Under the pieces are notes generated by a model that was given only the letters and a program-made list of their open reading frames with translations, made no database searches and was not told the DNA's origin. A program made the translations under genes and the position numbers. Positions 39,456 through 49,100 of a DNA stretch of 64,000 bases are shown piece by piece (position 1 is the stretch's first letter; each line of letters starts with the position of its first letter). The stretch comes from Saturnia japonica. Lineage: Eukaryota > Arthropoda > Insecta > Lepidoptera > Saturniidae. The stretch is taken from NCBI GenBank assembly GCA_033032175.1, contig CM065308.1, positions 21,509,590 through 21,573,589 of the forward strand, given 5' to 3'.

Positions 39456-40039
39456 TATGTTGAAATTAGAGTAGCACTACCCACGGAGAGTTTTAGGGCC
39501 TGTGCAAGGGTCGACTGGGAGCAGTTCTGGTTCGAAAGGTCTCATTGGCAATACGCACTGGCGTACGAGGCATTCCAGTCCTCACAAGTAGGAACTTATA
39601 ATGACTGGTCTCAGGCCTGCGGTCCTTTTAATGTTGGTTATAAATATCTACAGGCTCCAGTGACCAATTAAAATCAGCTGGACTGCATGCCTCTTTACAT
39701 GCAAATAAAAATATATTAGTTCTGTAAATACATATGTCATAAATCTGTACACAGGGATCATTTTTGACAGACTTAAAAAAGAGGGTATATAGTGTGGTGG
39801 CAACCACCACTCACACACCGGGTGTGATATTCTACCTCTGTAGATTAAGGACTGTATATTTTTCAAGAACTTCCAAAATCATTAAAGTTGGTTTTCTGCT
39901 TTTTAAATATTTTTTTAATATTGATAAGCAGTAGCTGCTTTTTTATCTGTACAGAGCTGATCATTGACTAATCCCGGTCAGTCCGGACAAGCAGGGTAAG
40001 TTAAGTGACTTGACTCGGACGGAGTGCAAATACTCCACC

Positions 40040-40140
40040 ATTATGTGATTTATGTGTAACACAGTGGTTGGTACAAAGTACGACAGATGCAAGCAGTTGA
40101 ACGACCGACGTGAGTTCGAATCCCTACAATGAGCCTCAGG
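40040..40140 (+). repeat. possible tRNA-like SINE head
   Basis: CACAGTGGTTGGTA (A-box-like) and GAGTTCGAATCC (B-box-like) lie about 50 bp apart. No cloverleaf for a working tRNA could be drawn. Confidence 0.3.
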
Positions 40141-40142
40141 TT

Positions 40143-40346
40143 ATGGTTGTAAGGCTTTTTCTAATACTAATCATAGCACAGTCATATAATGGAACAACAG
40201 ATATTTCAATAGAAGAGAAAGCAAGTAACACCAAAATCTTCTTTCCTGAAGTAAAGACAGCATTCAAAGCGATCAAAAAATTAAATTTGACACCGGCAAT
40301 AGCGCAAATATTGACTAGAAACTGGAAACTGGAAAAAATACATTAA
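40143..40346 (+). CDS. possible small secreted peptide ORF, unrecognised
   Basis: A 67-codon ORF. The first codons give MVVRLFLILIIAQSYNG, which has the form of a signal peptide (a basic residue and then a hydrophobic core). A hydrophilic tail rich in K, T and I follows (FKAIKKLNLTPAIAQIL). No family is recognised and no splice partners were found. The upstream 100 bp looks like a SINE head. It may be chance in AT-rich sequence, and the confidence reflects that. Confidence 0.2.
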   Translation: MVVRLFLILIIAQSYNGTTDISIEEKASNTKIFFPEVKTAFKAIKKLNLTPAIAQILTRNWKLEKIH

Positions 40347-40834
40347 AACAAGGTAAATGGAAAATGTAATAAACCCCCGACACAAGTAACCTATTCATTG
40401 ACCGCATTCCAATGAGCCTAAATACGATAACTCTGCTATAAGTTAGTGAGGAGTTAGGTCTCCTACGGATTCCAAATGACGCTGCAGCATCAGGCCAAGT
40501 TTTTTCTAATATCATTGTAGTAACAAAATACCGAATATCCCACATTCTATTTATGAACTATAATCTACAAACGACTGAACAGATTTTCTTTCATTTCTAT
40601 TTAAACGTTTAACCAGATCACTTACACTTTAGTTTATAATATTTACATGTCTAGATATAAATATGTATTTCAATGTTAAATTTCAGCTTAATTTATGTGG
40701 GATATTTTTAATTTCTTTTAATTTATAGGTATTTACTGTTTTGGAAGTTGTTTCATTGTGCTTACTAATAAATTGTACAAAATTTAAGTACATGTGCCAA
40801 TGTAACAATTGTTGTAAGCGTGTTAATAAAAACT

Positions 40835-41208
40835 AGCGATCGCTCTAAGGTCGAAATTCGACCAGCGGCTTTTTGATCAAGGACTATTTTCTGTTTGACA
40901 TTTACAGTATTCGTGAACCTAAACACTGAATATTATTTACATCACTTGCTGTCACTTTTCATTGAGTGACAATGTCAATATTTTGCGGGTCTGAGTTCAA
41001 TTGCACTGGTCTGGTTAGGATTCGCAGTATTAATTTATTTTATTTAATATATTATTAGTAACAGATATAAAAGATAAATTTTAGCTTTCTGCACTCCTTC
41101 TCCATATAAACTTTAACCATGCCAAATCTCACGGTCTTCCGTGCACGCAATACACTTAAAAAGAGGTTGAAAGCTTTTGCTTCACGTATTAATATATAGA
41201 TAAAATAA
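40835..41208 (+). repeat. dispersed repeat family G, full copy
   Basis: Starts ACTAGCGATCGCTCTAAGGT and ends GCTTCACGTATTAATATA. Aligns over about 370 bp with 54,377-54,740. It may be a Helitron-like or other non-autonomous element; no terminal inverted repeat was seen. Confidence 0.7.
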
Positions 41209-41944
41209 AATAAGAACACTCTCGATCAAGTCACTTTTCAAACAAGAAAAAAAGACTAGATCAAAATCGATTCTGTCCTTTTTTTTATGTCATCGGTAAA
41301 TAAAAAACAGAATGATAGGTAAAAAGGATAAGTGTTGCTATTTAAATTAACCACATACGACACGAACAATTAAACACGAACGAGGAAATGTCGATAGCTT
41401 GCTTGGAATTAAAAGTCCATCATAGTGACTCGCTTTTGCGTGTCGTGTTTCGGGATCAGTCTGTACATATTCAGTAAAATATAGGCAGGCCGGTATGATA
41501 ACTACGACCGTCGATGGATTAAGATCTCTCGGTGGTGGCCGTTGTGTTTAGGTTATACTGTGCTTACAATCTGACATTACTATCAATTTGTTATGCTACC
41601 ATAAAAAAATACATTGCCAATTTAGTTTCAAATATTTCTAGAGAAGGCTAAGCTATCTAAATATAGCCACAACATAAAGAATATTGCCATAGCGTTTTTA
41701 ACTTTCAGAGCGTGTAAAAAAACATCGTAATGAAGTCATTGAGCGTTAAGAATTTGTTATTACTCGCCTAGATAAATACCACCCTCATGTTGGATATTTA
41801 TTAACCATTATTGGGTTGTCTTTACATATACCATAAATATATATGATCTTCTATATTCTATTCCGTGTCTTATAAACAAAACATTCTTATAATGTGCAAC
41901 ATTATATATAAACAAAGTTTCATCCAAATCATAGGAGCCGTTTC

Positions 41945-42145
41945 CAAGAAATATAATTATAAATACCTGGGCGACCGAGCTGTGCTCGGTGTCTTACAAA
42001 CAAAAAAGAAAAATAACTATCTAGGTAAACTTAGAATGTAAAACATTAGCTAAATGAAAATTTTCATCGAAATCGTTGCAGCCGTTTCCGAGAAACCAAT
42101 TACATACATATATATTATACAGGAATTGCTCACTGAATATAATAA
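41945..42145 (-). repeat. inverted copy of the 11,085-11,290 repeat
   Basis: Shares, in reverse, GTAATTGGTTTCTCGGAAAC, a block close to TTTTACATT and GATAGT, and GACACCGAGCACAGC. Confidence 0.6.
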
Positions 42146-42539
42146 GATATAGGCCTAGTATAATTGTAATTGCCTATATGTACATGCCTAGCGGTATGAG
42201 TCGGAAAAATCGTTTAGAAGTTTCTAAATTCCAAAGGTTGAAAAATATTTTTTTCCATGTTAATCATAATATGGGAAATGGAAAATCCTGATGAGGCACT
42301 CCTTAATATTTAAATTAGGAGCTGCCGTTTATCAGGGTCCTTTTTGAAAGAAGATACTCCGTTTTTTATATAGCCAATTTTTTTTTGTATGTATACAATG
42401 TACCTTTACATGTGTGTTCTGGCAGCTGCACTTGAGAGTCAGTCTTACATTAAGCTTAGCGTGTTATCATCTTGGGCCAATTCGAGATTTAACGTCATTA
42501 AGCGAGATTGTGGCCGTAACACTAAACGAAAACAAGACA

Positions 42540-42775
42540 ATTAAAAAAAAAGATGGAAAACCAACTTCTATGGTTTTAATAAGTCTCCTTGTGTATCTTC
42601 GAAGTTGAAGTTCCAATGCCGATGAAATTAAAAAGAGACCAACCTTGACGTATCCCCAATTCAACAAAGAAAAAGAATCATCCAAATCGGTTCATAAAAA
42701 AAGAAGTTATGGCTGAACATCCATAAAAAAAAATCGAATTGAGTAAACTCTGTTTTTTTTTGTCGGTCAAAAAAA
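42540..42775 (+). repeat. LINE-derived repeat family D, copy 3
   Basis: Contains GTGTATCTTCGAAGTTGAAG, CCAATGCCGATGAAATTA, AATCATCCAAATCGGTTCAT and TATGGCTGAACATCCATAAA. Confidence 0.6.
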
Positions 42776-43189
42776 GTGTTGCCATGTCATGAAATACGTT
42801 AAATTTATTTAACACTCAAGAATGGAACTTACGCATTCATATTATATGTCACAGTAGCGTGTCACGATCTGAATAGCACGTAAATAGTCAAAGAGATGAA
42901 ATATATCATTAATTCATAATGTTATACTGAATTTTCTTTTCTGTGGTTTGAATGGACGCAACGGTTTAAAAGGATCCGAGTATATTTGGACATGTGGTCT
43001 GTCGTTTTTAACATGTACCTAGATTACGTGAGTTTGAGGGCGTGCATGAGGCGTGTTTATCTACCGAGCTGCTGCAGGTACTTATTTCAAGAATACAGCC
43101 GAGATAACATACGTTTTACTTTAGTGTAATGTGTAATGTAGTCGCGTGCTACTTCGTCTCCGCCAACATGTAAAACATAGGACGGTCGA

Positions 43190-43370
43190 GCACGAACTTG
43201 TACGACTATAATCGCCTAAACTCTGAATCTATTCTTTTCACTTTGAATATAAGTGAAGTGTTGTCTGCAAATAGAACCGTGTCAGCACTGTTTTCAACTA
43301 CCTGTTCCGTTGAATACGCCTCACTCCTAATTACATCGCACATATAGTGTGAAAAGACATTGACACCATG
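43190..43370 (-). pseudogene. LINE reverse-transcriptase fragment
   Basis: The minus strand encodes SADTVLFADNTSLIFKVKR, the region around the RT catalytic FADD box, here mutated to FADN. The fragment is short and stops soon after. It is a dead LINE piece, likely of the family whose 3' ends lie at 33, 57 and 62 kb (inference). Confidence 0.65.
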
Positions 43371-43439
43371 AAACTGTGCTGTTTCAACAAGGTAATCAGC
43401 ATTAGTGGTAAATCCTCCTAGGATACTAAATGAGGTTGG

Positions 43440-43720
43440 AACATAAACCGAAAGATTTTATTAAATTTCAAAAAAATGGAATTGTTCCAACAGCAAATGT
43501 CTAAAAGAAAGAAAGGAAACCATAGAAAGGGAGTCAATCTTTTTGTGCATCCACCAAAAAATATTATGAACTGTAAATAATACTTTAAAAAAGTTTCTTA
43601 CCCGTCCGATTCTTGATGACTGGAATGGTCAAACCGATGCAATGGCAGTGTTTTGAAATTCAAAACTGGCCTCAGTTCAATAAAGGAGCTATTTTGGTGC
43701 GATTTGAATTGAATAAGTTT
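43440..43720 (+). repeat. LINE 3' end (family L), copy 2
   Basis: Carries AAAGGGAGTCAATCTTTTTG, TTTCTTACCCGTCCGATTCT and GATGACTGGAATGGTC, ending CAATGGCAGTGTTTTGAAAT. This is the 3' part of the family seen at 32,870-33,320 and 61,990-62,345. Confidence 0.6.
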
Positions 43721-43734
43721 TATTGTAATAGTAC

Positions 43735-43816
43735 ATCATTACAAAGGCCGTGAAATAGGCAATTGCAGGTCGAGTATGCGTTTGAAGGCAGAGCTGCAGG
43801 CGAGGACTTCACTATA
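43735..43816 (+). repeat. left half of a split family S repeat
   Basis: Matches the first half of 9,361-9,540 (AAAGGCCGTGAAATAGGCAA to GGACTTCACTA). The other half appears at 52,760-52,822. Confidence 0.6.
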
Positions 43817-43821
43817 CCACT

Positions 43822-44348
43822 TCTATTTCTTTATTTTCTCGATGACAGCTCATGTGAAAACTTGAACGAACGTCTTTGTTACATTATGTATGCATTAATT
43901 TATAAAAATATGACGTTTACACACGTACAAGGTTATACCAGAGTCGGAGAAACTAATAAGGATGGGGCTATATCGATAAACGTAACACGATAACAGACCC
44001 GATATTTTTTTACAAAATGTAAGAAACTAAACTACTGCCGGATACTTTTGTACAAATTTATTAACTAATATTATATTTAATGACAAAATATTACACGTAT
44101 AAATTCTTGATTGATAATGACAACTTCTTCAAAATTTTCAAACCTGTTGTAAAATAAGTAGGTATAGGTAGGTACTCGACAATGAAACGAAATAATTATA
44201 ACGACAGGTAACCTTTAATTATTTATTTTAATTAAAATCTGATGAATCGTCACTGTCACTCGATGAGCGATCGATATCTTTACTTATTTGGTTACAACAC
44301 TACAACTATCAAATTAGAACTGTCATCGAGAAAATAAAGAAATGGAAA
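43822..44348. mobile_element. possible 0.5-kb MITE with 25-bp inverted ends
   Basis: ATTTCTTTATTTTCTCGATG followed by ACAG at the left is the exact complement of the right end at about 44,319-44,342. About 475 bp lies between them, with no coding content I recognise. A target duplication could not be found, so it may instead be a rearranged end of the adjoining LINE. Confidence 0.5.
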
Positions 44349-44355
44349 TAGTATA

Positions 44356-45200
44356 ATATTGGTGCTGCTGTTTGGTTGCCAAAATATAGAATTATATTAA
44401 ACTACAAATGTCCTCATATCACCACGGTAGTCACTAGGGAAGCTATCGCCATACTTGAAGCCATTTTATTTATATATTCTCACATGTTTAGTAGGTTCAT
44501 TATTTTTACAGACAGTAAAAGCTGTCTACAAGCAATTACCTCCAACCCTTTCCGTTCCAATTTTAGGCATCCGGTTATATTAAATATTAGGAAAGCCTTG
44601 TATGAGTGTCGCACTTTAGGTTTGGACGTGGTACTTGCCTGGATTCCGGGACACTGTGGCATCTCAGGCAATGAAACGGTAGACTCCTGCGCTAAGAACG
44701 CTGTCCACTCTGGATCCATGGACCACTACAGGATTTACATGAGAGATATATGCGCATTGACTAAATCGGGAATAATTGATGCATGGCAAAGTGATTGGAA
44801 TTTATCCAGAAAGTTAAAAGGCAAACACCATGGCTCTATCCAAATTAAAATCCCCCTAAAACCATGGTTTTTTAAACATCGGTATATTAGTAAATATGTT
44901 ACTTCCATAATCTGCCTCTTTCGCCTTGGTCATGCCTGAACCCCGGTTCATCTGGCCAAAATAAGGATCAGGGATCATTCTTTATGTGAATGTGGTTTGG
45001 AGGAAGGTTCTTTTGATCACATATTTTTTAACTGTACCAGGAATAGATTCTCCTTTTATGATGCTTTACCTTCTTGTATTCCCCGTCCTACTAACCTTAT
45101 GTGCCTTCTAACGCTTGTCCCCGGTAACCCTTTCATAGTAGAATTCTTGTCAAAATTTATCACAATTAACAAAATTAAACTGTAGATGGTAAAGTCATTT
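44356..45200 (+). pseudogene. RNase H-bearing LINE remnant (copy 2)
   Basis: From GAAVW at about 44,361 the frame reads through RNase H: FIIFTDSKSCLQAI, then VLAWIPGHCGISGNET. It reaches a stop at 44,937-44,939 after LFRLGHA, resumes in frame with TPVHLAKIRIRD, and in an adjoining frame shows the CECGLEEGSFDHIFFNC knuckle up to 45,185. Same family as 870-2,010 (-). It is 5' truncated. A BEL element sits immediately downstream, within what is probably the 3' UTR of this LINE; the remaining tail may be 52,515-52,760. Confidence 0.8.
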
Positions 45201-46070
45201 TGTTGGGTACGCGTCACTTCCCCTCTGCGTGAGGGAGGGGGGGGGTGTGACGTTTCCCCGGTTTGGACGGGCGTTTTGTTGCGCCGGATGCCCGTCTCGT
45301 AGATACCGTCCGGATGCCAGTGAGGCGGCGTGATGTTGGTGGTGAGGGGGTCCGGGGGGTGCAATAATGCACGACCGCTTGAGGTGCCGGGTCTTCAATG
45401 AAACTCGATATCTTGACCGTAGATTGTTCGCAGGACGACCAAAGCTTTCTTCTTGTAGTTACTCGTAGTAGACTCGTTGAATTGCACCGTGCCCAATACG
45501 GCCCTTCTTCGAGCTTAAGTGGTTCGAGGAATGACCGTAAAGAGAGCCCCGTTTTATTTTGTGTTTATTTCATGTTTTAACTTTACTTTTCGCTTTGGTT
45601 GCCCTGTTAAACTCTTTATATTTCTCTCATTATACATCCTATGTACACATGTTATATATCAAAATGTTCCTCTTTGAATTATCTATCCATTACATATTCA
45701 CTTATAATATACATTACATATACATTCCGTACATAAGCCAAAAACAATGTAATTTACGGGCGACATCACTATTTTCTGCTCGTAAAATCTCTATAACTTT
45801 TGACATACTTAACCTATTGGCTTACTTTATATGTTAATCTGTTCTATATTAGCTATATTTTCACATATGTGACACACAATACATAATCGTTTATATATAT
45901 CTTAACATTCAACATGCAACTTGTAATGTAGCGTATTCGCTTACATTTTTCTATAATATTGTCAATATTAATCTATTTCATTGTAACTCATAGTATGTAA
46001 CACGTCAATACAATAATAACACATAATACCCTAACCTAAGACACGAAAAAACACTGTTCTGTCGCCAACA
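45201..46070 (-). repeat. 3' LTR of the BEL/Pao element
   Basis: 870 bp, TGTTGG...CCAACA. AATAAA hexamers on the minus strand at 45,553-45,558 and 45,564-45,569 are candidate polyadenylation signals. Confidence 0.97.
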
Positions 46071-46081
46071 TCCTCCCCCTC
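46071..46081 (-). promoter_or_regulatory. BEL polypurine tract
   Basis: Minus strand GAGGGGGAGGA abuts the 3' LTR and would prime plus-strand DNA synthesis. Confidence 0.85.
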
Positions 46082-46102
46082 GTGCGCAGCACCAATCTCC
46101 TG

Positions 46103-49100
46103 TCATGGCGACGCTGTCGTAGTCTGCCTGGATCCGTCGTTCTGTTGCTCGTAGCTCGTTGCAGGAACCAGCAGCACTACTTTGGAGCTCGGCCTCTTCA
46201 GTGTTCCGCCGGCGGTGCGCACCTCTATCACTCGGATGCGGCCATCTGGTCCAGGGTGCGTTTGAGTAATGACGCCCCGGGGCCATGTGTTTCGTGGCAG
46301 TGTGGAGTCAATTATTAGGACAGTGTCTCCGCACTGCAGGTCCTTTGTGTTTCGTCCATCGACCTTCCTGGTAAGCAGAGTGGGTAGGTATTCTTTTAGC
46401 CACCTGCTCCAGAAATGGTCGGCCATGCGCTGCGCCACCTTCCAGGTCCGTCGCCCGATGAGGTCTTCATCTGTGAAGGTTCCAATCCGTGGAGACCCGC
46501 AGGACCTCCCAATAAGGAAGTGATTGGGAGTCAGGGCCTCTTCACCTTCATTTTCCTCCGTGGTGACGAGCGGTCTTGCGTTTACCACATGTTCCGCTTC
46601 CAAAAGAAGAGTGTGTAAGGTCTCTTCTTGCGGACACCTTTCTTTTAATGTCGCCGCTAGTGCCGTTTTGATGGAACGGACTAGGCGTTCCCACGCACCT
46701 CCCATATTTGGAGCCCCAGGTGGTATGAATTTCCACCGGATGCCCATCTTCTCTGCTGCGGTGGTGAGATCTTCCTTCTGCAAGCCCCTGACTGCTTCTT
46801 CTAGCTCTTTACTGGCTCCGACGAAGTTGGTTCCGTTGTCGCTGTATATTGTGCTAGGTGTTCCTCGCCTAGCAACCATGCGTCGAAGTGCCAGTATCAT
46901 CGAATCCGTCGATAGAGACGCCGCCAACTCTATGTGCACTGCCCTCGTGGTGAGACACGTAAACAGCGCTCCCCATCTTTTCTCGTGGCGCCGTCCTATC
47001 GCGATCGTCATTGGCCCAAAGTAGTCCACAGCGGTGCAGGTGAATGGCGGCTCGCCGAATCGTAACCGCTCTTTTGGTAAGTTTCCGGTGGGTGGTCTAA
47101 ATGGTGCGCTTCGGTATACTTTGCACCATTGACACTGGTACGCCACCGTCCGTACTGTCGATCGCAGCCCCAAAACCCAGTAGCGTTGTCTTATCTCATT
47201 CATCACGGTTGCATGGTTCCCGTGGTTGAACGCTACGTGGTAGTGTCGTATGAGCAACCTCGTGATCTTGTTCTTGCCATCCAAGACTACGGGTCGTCGA
47301 TATGCTCTTTCCATAAACGTAGCCGCGTCGATCCTTCCTTTGACTCGTAACAGTCCATCTTCCTTGATGATGTCAAGCTTCTTCAATTTGTTGTGTCCAT
47401 CGGAGTTTCTTGATGCCGTAGGTTTCCCGAAACTCTCTTCTTGACTTCTCATCAGCAACAGTTTCTCCGCTTTTTCCAAGTGAGCCTTATCCAGAAGAAG
47501 GAACTTCTTTGCTTCTTTTGGTGTTGCTGCCTTCGTCACGTTCTTGAGTTTCCTTTTCTTTGCTCTTCTCCAAGTCGGGTCCTTCTTTTCCATCTTACGG
47601 GAAACAAGAGTGTGCTCCTTTCGCTTGCGACACAGGTCAATAAACTGAAGCACTCTTGCCGTCGCTCTCCATAGCCTCGTCCAGCTCGAGAATCGTTCAG
47701 GTTCTGGTGTAGGCGGCTGATCCTTTGAGATCCTTGCGGTGGCAACAGTGTGCTTCTCTTTCTCTTCTCCCGTTGGTTTCGACTTGAATGAACGAGGTTC
47801 AGGCCAACTGGTCTCTTCTTGGCTCAGGAACGCGGGTCCATTAAACCAACGGTGGTTCTGTCCGAAGTCTCGCGGCACCCCTCTCGTCGCGTCGTCCGCT
47901 GGGTTCTGACTGGTCGGTACCCAACGCCACTCTTGAGGTTTTGAGAGGTCCTCTATTTCCGCGAGTCGATGCGCCACGAACGGTTTGAACGTCCTTGGAT
48001 CTGATCTTATCCACGAAAGGACTGTGCTTGAATCAGTCCAGTAGACTCGTCTCTTAATCTTCAGATCCAGTTCTTCTTCCACCGCTCGTGTCATCCGAGT
48101 GCCTAATAGCGCAGCTTGCAACTCTAGCCGCGGGATGGATACTGGCTTGAGGGGAGTCACTCTTGCCTTGGCTGCTAGTAGTGCGACTTGATAGCCTCCT
48201 TGTCCTTTGCTCGCTCTGTAGTATACTGCGCAAGCGTAGGCTGTCTCGCTGGCGTCGGTGAACGCGTGCAGCTCCCCCTCGTCGCTCGAGTCCGTGAAGC
48301 ATCTCGGGATACGTAGACCTTCCAGGATCTGTACGCTGGTGAGGTATTCTTTCCAGGCTTCTTGATCTTTCGGAGTGATTTCTTCATCCCAATCGTCACC
48401 GCTTCTCCATATGTTCTGTATGAGTACCTTCCCTTGTATGAGAACCGGTGATGCCACTCCCATAGGATCGAAGGTGGCCATGACCGCACTCGTTACTTCT
48501 CTCTTGGTAGGTCCTCTTCTTATCGCGACGTCCTCTTTGAGTTTGCTAAGGCACGTTCTGAAACCCAGTTCATCATCTCCCGTGCACCATAGCAAGCCCA
48601 GGGTCTTCTCTTCACTTGGTCCGATGCTGATCTCTTGCTGCCCGGTCTCTTTGGTGAGGCTTCTTAACACAGTGTGATTGTTGGATGCCCATCCTCTCAA
48701 TTCAAACTTGGCTTTCCGGTGGATGGTGTCCACATCACTGGCTACTTTGATTGCCTCCTCTTCTGTGTCGAAACTCTGTAAGTAGTCGTCCATATAATGA
48801 TTATGTTCTATTGCGCTAGCAGCTTCCGGGAACTGATCTTGATATTCTGCTGCATTCTTGTTCTTCACGAAGATTGCAGCACTAGGAGAGCAGGCGGCCC
48901 CAAATATGACTGATGTCATTCTGTATTCCTTGATGGGTCCTTCTGCTTGATTCCCCTTCCATAAGAACCTTAAGCTGTCACGGTCCTCTTCTCGTATCCG
49001 TATTTGAAGAAACATCTCTTTGATGTCCGCTACCACTGCGATCGGTTTCTGGCGGAAGCGCAGCAGGACACCAAAGAGTGACTGCAGCAGGTCCGGGCCG

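Noticed and set aside
45398..45837. ORFs inside the LTRs (repeated at 51,837-52,276) as genes
   Set aside because: They occur identically in both LTRs and lack any known protein signature, so they are LTR sequence.
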